A DNA stretch of 64,000 bases from Rosistilla carotiformis. GTDB lineage: Bacteria; Planctomycetota; Planctomycetia; Pirellulales; Pirellulaceae. The stretch spans positions 4,464,001-4,528,000 of the forward strand of contig NZ_CP036348.1 in NCBI RefSeq assembly GCF_007753095.1, read 5' to 3'. Both the position numbers and the translations under genes were made by a program. This document shows positions 19,667 through 27,385 of this stretch, piece by piece. The stretch's first letter is position 1; every line of letters begins with the position of its first letter. The notes beneath the pieces were generated by a model, which ran no database searches, was not told the DNA's origin, and saw only the letters and a list, made by a program, of their open reading frames with translations.

Positions 19667-20854
19667 CTAAAACACATCCCGTACCAGCCAAAGCCGTTTC
19701 CCGCTAAAACGGTGTCGAATGTTTAGTTTATAGCTCGCCGAAAAAGAAATCCGTCGGAGCAGTCGTAACTGTTCGGTTTTAAGCGAGGCATCGGTACCAT
19801 CTGAGTTTATCGTCCGAATCCATTGATGTAGGTAACCATCCAAGCTGCTAAGTCGTTTTAAGTTAGTTAATTCAGGATGAGAAGACCGGAGGCCAATTTG
19901 AACGCGACGACGTGTGAAGTTGCTGTGAGTCGTAGTCCCGCCGGTAAGGTAGCGAAGGCGATCACGAAGCAGTAGAAAATCTTTGCTTTCCTGGAATGCT
20001 AGAAACACACGGTCCAAGCGTTGGCGGATTTGAAGTTCCTTTCGCTCTGATAATCCGATCTCAATAGCGGTTCGTTTTTTGGCTTGTACTTTTTTCGTCA
20101 GCATAAACGAATAGCCCAGGTATTCAAATTCTGTCCTGTTCGCAATTCCGTCGTTCCAGTGACATTGCGACGTCTTTCCTCGGTTCAACGATAGTCCGGT
20201 AGGTAGTGCGCAATCCACTTTTTCCAATATATGTTCGCCTGATCGAGCAGCTGTGACAATGAGGATGTCATCAACAAATCGGCTATAGTAAACAACTCCA
20301 GGATGACAGATAACTTGGCGATCGAAATCTGCAAGAAAATGTTCAGCTAAGTCACTGCTTATGGCCAAACCATAATGTAACCGTTGCAAGGGATCGTCGT
20401 TGCATCTCAATAATGTCTTGCACCACTTGAATTCTACAGCTTTTAACTTTTTTCTGACTGAAGGCAAGTTCAGCGATTGTTCAGCAGGCATAGAACCAAA
20501 ACACTTAGCAATATCCGTCCTGACAATAAAGTGAGGAACATCAGATTCCAGCACCGATTTTAACTGGCGACAGATTACTTGCCGAGATGGGGGGTGATGT
20601 ATATCGCCGCTTCTTAGCACGCGACAACAATGCCGCAAAAAAAGTGCGTCTGCATACGACGTCACGCGAAGCGTTGATTTACCTCGATTGATAGTTGCCT
20701 CGACAGGCTGCGGCACATACGAGCGATCCGCAAACCTTGCGGCGATCTGAATTGCAGCCTCTTTTGGGCCAGGATGTCTCGCATCAATAAAGCGGAGGCA
20801 GTCATCTGCGCGAACTAAGGTTGTTATGTACTTAGGATCGCTTAGTCGTGTCAT
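19667..20854 (-). CDS. drt3a: Defence-associated reverse transcriptase, short subunit (Drt3a/UG3-like)
   Basis: 395 aa, the first gene of the operon. RT motifs: FIVRTDIAKCFGSM (motif A, Asp114), LHYGLAISSDLAEHFLADFD (motif B, about 160-178), and RFVDDILIV with the catalytic DD at 195-196, where Phe replaces the usual Tyr of YxDD. GLSLNRGKT follows (motif D region), and a basic C-terminal thumb ends the protein. There is no maturase or endonuclease domain, so this is neither a group II intron nor a classical retron. Short size and the following long RT match the UG3 partner of DRT3, an anti-phage system. Drt3a is reported to copy an ACAC-type ncRNA template into poly(GT). The downstream gene starts two bases after its stop, implying translational coupling. 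Confidence 0.82.
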   Translation of the reverse strand: MTRLSDPKYITTLVRADDCLRFIDARHPGPKEAAIQIAARFADRSYVPQPVEATINRGKSTLRVTSYADALFLRHCCRVLRSGDIHHPPSRQVICRQLKSVLESDVPHFIVRTDIAKCFGSMPAEQSLNLPSVRKKLKAVEFKWCKTLLRCNDDPLQRLHYGLAISSDLAEHFLADFDRQVICHPGVVYYSRFVDDILIVTAARSGEHILEKVDCALPTGLSLNRGKTSQCHWNDGIANRTEFEYLGYSFMLTKKVQAKKRTAIEIGLSERKELQIRQRLDRVFLAFQESKDFLLLRDRLRYLTGGTTTHSNFTRRRVQIGLRSSHPELTNLKRLSSLDGYLHQWIRTINSDGTDASLKTEQLRLLRRISFSASYKLNIRHRFSGKRLWLVRDVF

Positions 20855-21058
20855 TGAAAGTAGAGCGTTTTCGGAGAGTCGGTAACTCGAGCGTAATAAG
20901 TGCGACCGAGCCTTTTTATGGATTACTCATTCTAAATAGCATTTTGCGAGTGATTTCCCAGCAGGCCTCGTTCGCCAACAGTGAATGTTTTACAAGAAGA
21001 TGAGCACTCAGTCGACCTATCATACTATTGGTTGGTATGTCGTTGGCCTAGTGATGGC

Positions 21059-21259
21059 TCACAGGGAGCGCCCAAACGAACGGGCAAACGTATCAGGTTG
21101 CGTTTTTGGTGAAGGAAAGGTTCCCGGACTCAAATGCCCCTTCGGGATCAGCCCGTCGATGCCCCCATGGCTGACGCCGGATTCTCCGGTTTCGTCGGCC
21201 AGGGCTTGACTATATCGGATCGCCAAGTACCGGTGGCCGAATCGAGCACGGTATAGCAT
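21059..21259 (-). CDS. Possible small protein or gene remnant
   Basis: A 66-codon frame from ATG at 21257-21259; it could be extended to 21394. It reads like real protein (HRYLAIRYSQALADETGESG, HGGIDGLIPKGHLSPGTF, TFARSFGRSL) with balanced composition, but I do not recognise a domain. It lies between the reverse transcriptase operon and the Tat-exported protein on the same strand, with repeat-like neighbours, and might be the end of a decayed mobile gene. The remaining 20855-21058 stretch shows no gene and must hold the drt3 promoter. Confidence 0.35.
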   Translation of the reverse strand: MLYRARFGHRYLAIRYSQALADETGESGVSHGGIDGLIPKGHLSPGTFPSPKTQPDTFARSFGRSL

Positions 21260-21397
21260 TCCCTTGGTATTGCGACGATAATTTTGCACATCGTTGTTGG
21301 CCTGCGGTATCAACGTTGGGATTTTGTTCACCTTGTCTTTTATCAACAGCCTGTAATCCAGCTCAGTGAACGAGAGAGAGATTGAGTATTTCAAGTC

Positions 21398-22837
21398 CTA
21401 CGAACTCGCTCCTAGCACAAGTTCGCTTGTTCCCTTGGGCAAGTCGAAACAGGCGACGAGGTTTTGATCGTTGGCGATCCATGTTCCTGCGTCCAATGTC
21501 GATCTGTCGGACGCCTGGCGCAGTAGTGTGTGATCGTTTCCCTGCTGGAGACTCACCGGTCCCGCGGCGCCGTCGATTTGCAGCGTGTAGCGCTGTGCAG
21601 CAAAGGGGGCCGTGAGCGTTAGGCGATTCCCCTCGCGGCGGATCTCGGTCAGTTGTTTCGCGGCCCAATAACGGGCGATTTCGCTGAGCTTCATCCAGAT
21701 CGTGTCGTCGGCGAATCGCGACGCCAACGATTGAACCACTCGTTTGAAAGAATTGAATCCTTCTTCACTGCCATTGCTGTACATCCCCGGCCAATGACAG
21801 ATCATGACCGCCGGTTGCCGACGCTGGATCAGTTCGACCATTCGGCCGCTGGTCGCCGCGGCGTTGCAATAGCGGTCGGGGTCGGAGAGCGAATCGCCTT
21901 GCCAACCGCCAAACCAATCCCCCGTTCCCGCCGGAACGTTGACGGTTAACCGGACGTCGTCGGTCCCCACGCCGCGCAAATGTTCGAGCTTCGGCTCCGT
22001 ACTCTCGTCCCCCGAGATGACGTATTTGAAATAGTGTGGCAGATCGACGCCGTAGACGTCGCGAACCGCCTGGTCGACCGCGATCGGCAATTCGGATTTC
22101 ATCGAATTACCAAAGCCACCGGGTGTGGTGATTCCTTCGCAGGGGAGATCACAGTTCTTCACGATGCGAAGTGCATAAGCGAGATAGGCGGCCAATTCGT
22201 CGACGCTCTTCTTTTCCTGAGGATACGAATTCTCCATCGTTGCCGGGCTGATCTGCTGCATCGGTCGGCCGGTCTTCAGATCGATCACCCGCGTGTGCGT
22301 GATCATCTCGGGATGAATGTCCCAGTTGGGGAGCATCAATTCGCGGACAAGTTTTAAGCTGGACTGCAAATCGGCTCGCGACCAACCGGGCAATTCCCGA
22401 TCGAGCCAGCCGACGCAGGCGGGATTGGGGACGATGCTGTATTTGCCTTTGACGCCCTGGTCGGCGCACCATTCTCCAAACTGGCGGACAAAGCTATCGG
22501 GGATCTCGCGCGGCCATGATCTCCACGGCTTTTGATACTCGGCGCGGTTTGGCATCGCGGTGGCGAACTGCGGAGTGCAAAAGTGTCCCATGTTCACCAA
22601 GCAGGTCGAATCATCGATGATGAACGACAGCGGCACGCGATCTCGCGGCATCAGCACCTGGACGCCTGCCGGCCGGGTCGGCAGCGGAGCAGGCGCGGTG
22701 AGCTCAGGCGTCTCGGCCAAACCTAAACGGGGCAGCCCCATACCAGCCACTGCCGTCGCGGCACCCCAAGCCGACCCGCGAAGAAACGCTCGCCGGTCCT
22801 GGATCCTCAATGTACGGTGCTGGTTCACGTCGGACAC
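21398..22837 (-). CDS. Tat-exported protein, possibly deacetylase-like
   Basis: 479 aa. The N-terminus has a twin-arginine signal (DRRAFLRGSAWGAATAVAGM), so the protein is exported folded. The mature part begins PLSFIIDDSTCLVNMGHF, with paired Asp reminiscent of polysaccharide-deacetylase metal sites. HPEMITHTRVID and MICHWPGMYSNG could complete a metal-binding barrel. The last ~100 residues look like a beta-sandwich. Similar uncharacterised proteins occur in Planctomycetes; the substrate is unknown. No operon partner is clear. Confidence 0.65.
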   Translation of the reverse strand: MSDVNQHRTLRIQDRRAFLRGSAWGAATAVAGMGLPRLGLAETPELTAPAPLPTRPAGVQVLMPRDRVPLSFIIDDSTCLVNMGHFCTPQFATAMPNRAEYQKPWRSWPREIPDSFVRQFGEWCADQGVKGKYSIVPNPACVGWLDRELPGWSRADLQSSLKLVRELMLPNWDIHPEMITHTRVIDLKTGRPMQQISPATMENSYPQEKKSVDELAAYLAYALRIVKNCDLPCEGITTPGGFGNSMKSELPIAVDQAVRDVYGVDLPHYFKYVISGDESTEPKLEHLRGVGTDDVRLTVNVPAGTGDWFGGWQGDSLSDPDRYCNAAATSGRMVELIQRRQPAVMICHWPGMYSNGSEEGFNSFKRVVQSLASRFADDTIWMKLSEIARYWAAKQLTEIRREGNRLTLTAPFAAQRYTLQIDGAAGPVSLQQGNDHTLLRQASDRSTLDAGTWIANDQNLVACFDLPKGTSELVLGASS

Positions 22838-23253
22838 TCCCGGTTGCCGTTTGCCTCGCTCATGGCGGGCGCAACACGGCTCGCCGAACGGCCCTATTCT
22901 ATCGTGCTCCGAAGGGCGGATGGAAACAACAAGACCTTCCGTCCCAAGGCAGGCAACTATTTGAGCTTAGAGCCGGACAGAAAAGCGAGTTCTAAAATCT
23001 GGTGCCGATCCAACCCGAGGTTTTCTGTCCGCTTCGAAGGCCGGCACATGGGGGCGATGAATGTGTGTCGGCCTCCGGCCTCTTGGATTGTTCGCACACA
23101 AGCAACCGGCGGCTTACGCGGCCGGCAGTTCGTATGTCGGCCTCCGGCCTGTGGTGCTGGCGATTTGTTTTGATCTGAGCAGGCGGGGCATGGAGTGCAC
23201 GGGCGTTGAGATAGACAAGAAAAATGGAGGGCAGTGCTTTTCACCGGAGCACT
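22838..23253. other. Intergenic stretch with two short palindromes
   Basis: It contains two copies of TGTCGGCCTCCGGCCT (near 23066 and 23135), about 70 bp apart and each self-complementary. No convincing gene: the frames over it translate the palindromes. Confidence 0.5.
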
Positions 23254-24201
23254 CTATCGCGTCGTCATCGGCCCCATTTTCACGACTTCGAAGTCGCTCC
23301 CTCTGACTTGCCGGATCGGAGTCAGTTCATCATGCACCCAGCGATCGTCGGGAGCGCCACTGACAAACCAGTCGCCACCGTTGTCGGCCAGGATCATACC
23401 GTACGTTTTTAATCCTTCGAGCAGCACTCGCGCCGGGCCGCTGAATTTGGAAGTGTCAAAATCAGCTTTCAATCGCACTCTCATGCCCATCGGGGGCAGA
23501 TCGGGATCGTTCTCTTTGCTCGCGAAATGTGAGGCGGGGAAAACGTAGGCGCGGCGAGACTTCTTCACAGTGAACCGCAACGCGTGCGTCAACTTTTTTG
23601 TCACACAGAGTTCATCGTAGCGAGCCAGACCAGGCAGGATCGGCAATCCGGCAGCATCGGCGCTGGTCCAGCCTGCCGGCCGCGGCTTCGGATCTTTCAG
23701 ATCAAAGACCGCACCACTGGCAGCTTTCCACGACTTGCCGCCCTCGATCGGGAACGCATGAAACAACTCGTAGAGACGCCAGTTATCTTTGTCCAGGATA
23801 ATCACATGCCGGTCGCCATCGCCTTGCGGACCGCCCTCGATAGGAGCATCTGGCGGAATGGGATAGGGACCTGGATCGCTTTCGCCCGCATAGCGAAACG
23901 TCACGGGCACCTTGGGCTGGTCACCGCCGACCACGTAATACGGGATGCCGCCCGGCGCCCCCTTCCAGATCAGGCCGAAGTCTTCATGCAGCCTGGTCTG
24001 AGCACCGATTCTGGCAATGATGGCGTCGCTTCGTGGATCGACCGGGTCTTTTGACACATCGCGATTCCACTCGTCGCCAGCTGGCATAAGACGAACGCCA
24101 CCGAGGTCCGCATTCGGGCCGACTGGGAGCTGCGGATGTTGTGCCAACGCAGCGGTGGCGAACAGTAGGAGAGGAACCAGTAAGGCGGCTGTTGGTCGCA
24201 T
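23254..24201 (-). CDS. Secreted protein of unknown function
   Basis: 315 aa from the ATG at 24199-24201, chosen because it opens a clean signal peptide (MRPTAALLVPLLLFATAALA) cleaved before Gln21. A longer frame from 24258 is less likely. Conserved-looking blocks are FRYAGESDPGPYPIP, DRHVIILDKDNWRLYELFHA, SADAAGLPILPGLARYDE, SRRAYVFPASHFAS and PPMGMRVRLKADFD. The sequence recalls a hypothetical family found in soil and aquatic bacteria; no catalytic motif is evident. Confidence 0.7.
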   Translation of the reverse strand: MRPTAALLVPLLLFATAALAQHPQLPVGPNADLGGVRLMPAGDEWNRDVSKDPVDPRSDAIIARIGAQTRLHEDFGLIWKGAPGGIPYYVVGGDQPKVPVTFRYAGESDPGPYPIPPDAPIEGGPQGDGDRHVIILDKDNWRLYELFHAFPIEGGKSWKAASGAVFDLKDPKPRPAGWTSADAAGLPILPGLARYDELCVTKKLTHALRFTVKKSRRAYVFPASHFASKENDPDLPPMGMRVRLKADFDTSKFSGPARVLLEGLKTYGMILADNGGDWFVSGAPDDRWVHDELTPIRQVRGSDFEVVKMGPMTTR

Positions 24202-24411
24202 GGTCCGTTTACCCGAGTTTAAGCGGTTCGTTTCAGGAAATGCCATGAAACCAATCATACCAGAAACGGCGTCGGATTCTCCGATCGGTGCCAGCCATGA
24301 AGAACGCCCAAGAGGCGCGGAGGCTTTTTAATGGACGCACGGAACCAACGACGCCCTACGTCCTAGGGCAGGCAACGCGTGGCGGCTGATACCTCATACA
24401 GCCCTGGCAGA

Positions 24412-25065
24412 CTGATACCCAGCCCTGCAGGCTGGGCTATGCAAATTGCTGGACCTTCGGCCCGCGCCAGGCCTGTGAGGAATGTTCCTGTCCCTTTCGC
24501 CGTTGCCCATCGCATTCATCCGAGTCCGGGCCGCAGGCTCGGCCATTTGCATAGCCCAGGCCATCGGCCTGGGTTCTAGTGGCGATGATTGACATGGTTG
24601 GGCTGTAGGCCCGGTCGATTGTCACCACCTACCCCGGGGCGTTGCCCCTTCGCCCATTGTGAAATGAAACCGGGCGTCGTCGGCTGATACCCAGCCCTGC
24701 AGGCTGAGCTATGCAAATTACTGGACCTTCGGCCCGCGCCAGGCTTGTGAGGAACGTGCCTGTCCCTTTCGCCGTTGCCCATCGCATTCATCCGAGTCCG
24801 GGCCGCAGGCTCGACCATTTGCATAGCCCAGGCCATCGGCCTGGGTTCTAGCGGCGATGATTGACATGGTTGGGCTGTAGGCCCGGTCGATTGTCACCAC
24901 CTACCCCGGGGCGTTGCCCCTTCGCCCATTGTGAAATGAAACCGGGCGCCGTCGGCTGATACCCAGCCCTGCAGGCTGGGCTATGCAAATTGCTGGACCT
25001 TCGGCCCGCGCCAGGCCTGTGAGGAATGTTCCTGTCCCTTTCGCCGTTGTCTGCGACTTGCGTAG
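24412..25065. repeat. 272-bp tandem repeat, about 2.4 copies
   Basis: Units start with CTGATACCCAGCCCTGCAGG at 24412, 24684 and 24956, exactly 272 bp apart. They are nearly identical (a few substitutions, for example GGCTGGGCT versus GGCTGAGCT). Each unit is a string of small hairpins: CCTGCAGG, ACCTTCGGCCCG, GGCCATCGGCC, GGGCTGTAGGCCCG and GGGGCGTTGCCCC. Frames are repeat translations, not genes. The near-identity points to recent duplication. Confidence 0.88.
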
Positions 25066-25115
25066 AAGTGACAGTATTTTAGCCCTGGCCCTCGTCGGGC
25101 CCCGATTCCCCGAAC

Positions 25116-25430
25116 CTATTTGAGAAGACTGAAAACGAGCGTGCCGACGGTGATTAAGCCGAGGACGACCACGAGCAGGTTGGGCATAACCTTCAACTTC
25201 TTCCGCAACGAGGGACCAAACTGGCCGATCAACAGCAGCGAAACAACGATCCCTAGAATCGCTCCCGCGGTGATGCCTTTGGCGATCAGAAACGCCGAGA
25301 TTAGAAGGAGTCCGCCGGTGATGCTGCCTGCGATTAAAGAAGCCTTGCTTTGAGCTTTGACATAGCCCATGACGCCTCCAAAGACGACAAAAGCTCCAAA
25401 GATTGCTGTCACGATTACCGGAAAGTCCAC
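25116..25430 (-). CDS. TMEM14/UPF0136-type small membrane protein
   Basis: 104 aa with four predicted helices: VTAIFGAFVVFGGVMGYVKA, ASLIAGSITGGLLLISAFLI, GAILGIVVSLLLIGQF and LLVVVLGLITVGTLVFSLL. The GGxMGYxKA motif and the SLIAGSxxG motif are characteristic of the TMEM14 family. Eukaryotic members are linked to mitochondrial or fatty-acid export, but the bacterial role is unknown. Single gene, with repeats on both sides. Confidence 0.8.
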   Translation of the reverse strand: MDFPVIVTAIFGAFVVFGGVMGYVKAQSKASLIAGSITGGLLLISAFLIAKGITAGAILGIVVSLLLIGQFGPSLRKKLKVMPNLLVVVLGLITVGTLVFSLLK

Positions 25431-25590
25431 ACAAGTCTCTTTATTTCAATTGCCAAGTTCCGGCAGCAATGATTCCGCGGATTCGAACACAGATCGATCC
25501 ACGCAAGCTGCCTTTCCCCGAATTGTAGTGGCTCGCCCCCAAGCTGCTAAGCCGCTGGTGGAGAGTCCATTCATTTTTGTTTACCCCCAC

Positions 25591-25733
25591 AATACCGTTC
25601 AACGAAGCGTGGTGGACGAGGCTGCGAGTCCTTTTGCATGCATCAGACCAAATCGCTGGGACTCGTAACCTCGTCCACTACATCCCGCCGCTAATTCTTG
25701 CGACGGTCCGAGGCTCCTTCGTTGAACGGTATT
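25591..25733. repeat. MITE-like palindromic element, copy 1
   Basis: 143 bp bounded by AATACCGTTCAACGAAG and its exact reverse complement CTTCGTTGAACGGTATT. Inside is a second inverted pair, GGACGAGG(C/T)T(G/A)CGAGTCC against GGACTCGTAACCTCGTCC. There is no coding capacity. The structure suggests a non-autonomous mobile palindrome. Confidence 0.8.
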
Positions 25734-25802
25734 GCGTTTAACCGCAGGCGTCGCCCCGCGTCTTTGAAGGGTACGCGGACCGATGGGCACGCGGTTAAAC
25801 GC

Positions 25803-25941
25803 AATACCGTTCAGAGAAGCGTCGTGGACGAGGTTACGAGTCCTTTTGCATCAGACCCAATCGCTGGGACTCGTAACCTCGTCCACTACGTCCCGCCGCC
25901 AATTCTTTCGACGGTCCGAGGCTCCTTCGTTGAAAGGTATT
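25803..25941. repeat. MITE-like palindromic element, copy 2
   Basis: 139 bp with the same organisation as the copy at 25591; terminal arms AATACCGTTCAGAGAAG and CTTCGTTGAAAGGTATT carry a few mismatches. The flanks GCGGTTAAACGC and GCGGTTAAACG lie just outside, so the inverted symmetry extends slightly beyond the arms. Confidence 0.8.
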
Positions 25942-26080
25942 GCGGTTAAACGAAAAAAGACAACCACTGCGTCTTTCCGCCTCGATGAGAAAGCACTCGA
26001 TCGCGTCCTATCGCACGATGCACAACGCACAAACAACGGGACCCACCGGTCCTCGAGAAGCATTTTTCAACAGCCGTTCC

Positions 26081-26737
26081 TTACAAACGGAAACGGATCG
26101 GCAGGACTTCTTCGCTGGCGACCGGACGGCCGTAGCGCCGCGCTGGCTGGCCGGTCCACCTTTTGACAGCCTCCATCGCCGCATCGTCGAGCGTTGCGTG
26201 ACCGCTCGACTCGACAACCTCCACATCTTCCACGCGCCCCGTCGAATCGACGAACAGTCGCAACAAGACCGTCCCCTGCAGACGGTCCCGGACAGCTTGG
26301 CTCGGGTATTGCGGCGGTTCGTTTGCGGTGAAACTGGCCGGTTCTTTCTCCGACAGTCCCGTCTGCTGTTGGATCGGAATGGTGGTGGCCGTTGGAGGAA
26401 GCATGCGGCTGGCAACCGCGCGGCGCACCACGGGCATCGTTTGCGGTGTCACTTCCGGAGGCGTCGGTGGGACCGGTGGGCGGTGCAGCAACGGCGCAGG
26501 GCGATCGGTTTGAAATTCGATCGGATCCTCGCGCGGCAACGGAGGCGTCGGTTCGATCGTCATCGCCACCGATTCGACCGCCGCGGGCTGAGCGATACTC
26601 AATTGAATCGAGATCACATTCCGCTGCCCCGATGACGTAAACCGCTCGCTGACCGCCAACGGCACCGCGCACATCGCCACCAGCGCCGACGCATGGACGG
26701 CGAAGGCAAAGCTGGTCGAGCGGAAATAGAGGTTCAA
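26081..26737 (-). CDS. tonB: TonB-like energy transducer
   Basis: 218 aa. One N-terminal membrane helix (FAFAVHASALVAMCAVPLAV) is followed by a proline-rich periplasmic linker (about residues 60-115: PTPPLPREDP, PPVPPTPPEVTP). A C-terminal TonB domain follows (NEPPQYPSQAVRDRLQGTV, then VEVVESSGHATLDDAAMEAVKRW). It would carry proton-motive energy to an outer-membrane receptor; the receptor gene at 27386 is divergent and nearby. ExbB and ExbD are not in the window. It follows hemP with a 31-bp gap. Confidence 0.88.
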   Translation of the reverse strand: MNLYFRSTSFAFAVHASALVAMCAVPLAVSERFTSSGQRNVISIQLSIAQPAAVESVAMTIEPTPPLPREDPIEFQTDRPAPLLHRPPVPPTPPEVTPQTMPVVRRAVASRMLPPTATTIPIQQQTGLSEKEPASFTANEPPQYPSQAVRDRLQGTVLLRLFVDSTGRVEDVEVVESSGHATLDDAAMEAVKRWTGQPARRYGRPVASEEVLPIRFRL

Positions 26738-26768
26738 AATCGGTTCACGCCACTGGGGAAAGCTCGTT

Positions 26769-26960
26769 CTATTTGGTCAAGTATAACTTGCCGGCCGAAG
26801 TTACCCGAAGCCGGTAGACCGCATCGCCATGTTGAATCCAGACCTCCCGCCGACCGCACAACAAATCGCTCGATGAAACGATCCGCGGTCGGTCATCGGA
26901 TTCCCCAAGCGGTTTCTCGGCGGGATCATCTGGCGGGAAGCGTTCATTGTCGTCGGGCAT
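26769..26960 (-). CDS. hemP: Hemin uptake protein HemP/HmuP-like
   Basis: 63 aa from ATG at 26958-26960; longer frames run through composition that does not look coding. The C-terminal part (LLCGRREVWIQHGDAVYRLR, VTSAGKLYLTK) is a clear HemP signature; the usual consensus is a Gly-Arg/Ala-Glu start, I-x-H-x-x-x-x-Y-x-L-R, and a final LILTK. In proteobacteria this small protein is co-encoded with, and needed for expression of, heme uptake receptors. It is directly upstream of tonB on the same strand and divergent from the receptor gene. Confidence 0.85.
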   Translation of the reverse strand: MPDDNERFPPDDPAEKPLGESDDRPRIVSSSDLLCGRREVWIQHGDAVYRLRVTSAGKLYLTK

Positions 26961-27182
26961 TCGGTGGCGATGCGGGTGAAGGGCAAAGAGAGAGCGGCAC
27001 GGGGACGGCGGCACGGGATCCTGAGTCCCTCGCGAGGCAGCCAACCCTTTTCTATGCACACGCTATGCCAGACGCTGCACTGGCCAGGATTTAGCGGGAT
27101 AAGCCGCAGAACGCTGCGCCGCCGCCCAGATCTGTCGCGGTCGCCGCTTACCTGCGATCGGGCAGATGGCGGATTCGCCACC

Positions 27183-27350
27183 CTACGAGATGGATTTTCC
27201 GTCGCGAAACTCGCCGCAATGGCAGCCTTTTGCTCCTCTTGGGTTGAGTTTGACGGTCCGGTTGTGAAGATCGAAGCGGCTGGACCGGGGGGACCGATAG
27301 TCCTCGATGTAGCACTCGGAACGATTAGGCACGTCTAGCTCGGTCGCCAC
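27183..27350 (-). CDS. Possible 55-aa protein in the hemP-receptor gap
   Basis: Starts at GTG (27348-27350). The sequence ECYIEDYRSPRSSRFDLHNR, TVKLNPRGAKGCHCGEF has a coding look, with a CxC pair near the end, and lies in the divergent gap between hemP and the receptor gene. No family recognised and no clear ribosome site. It may be a chance frame; the same stretch must contain the receptor promoter. Confidence 0.3.
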   Translation of the reverse strand: MATELDVPNRSECYIEDYRSPRSSRFDLHNRTVKLNPRGAKGCHCGEFRDGKSIS

Positions 27351-27385
27351 GGCACGCCCATCGTTCCGGCTTGAAGGACAATTCG

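Noticed and set aside
17790-20854. Group II intron or retron as an explanation of the reverse transcriptases
   Set aside because: No maturase/HNH domain, no intron domain V-like structure seen, and two RTs in one operon; retrons have one RT with msr/msd upstream and an effector gene.
26067-26672. Alternative minus-strand frame of 201 codons over tonB
   Set aside because: Arg/Gly-rich shadow in another frame; the tonB frame has a membrane helix, Pro-rich linker and TonB domain.
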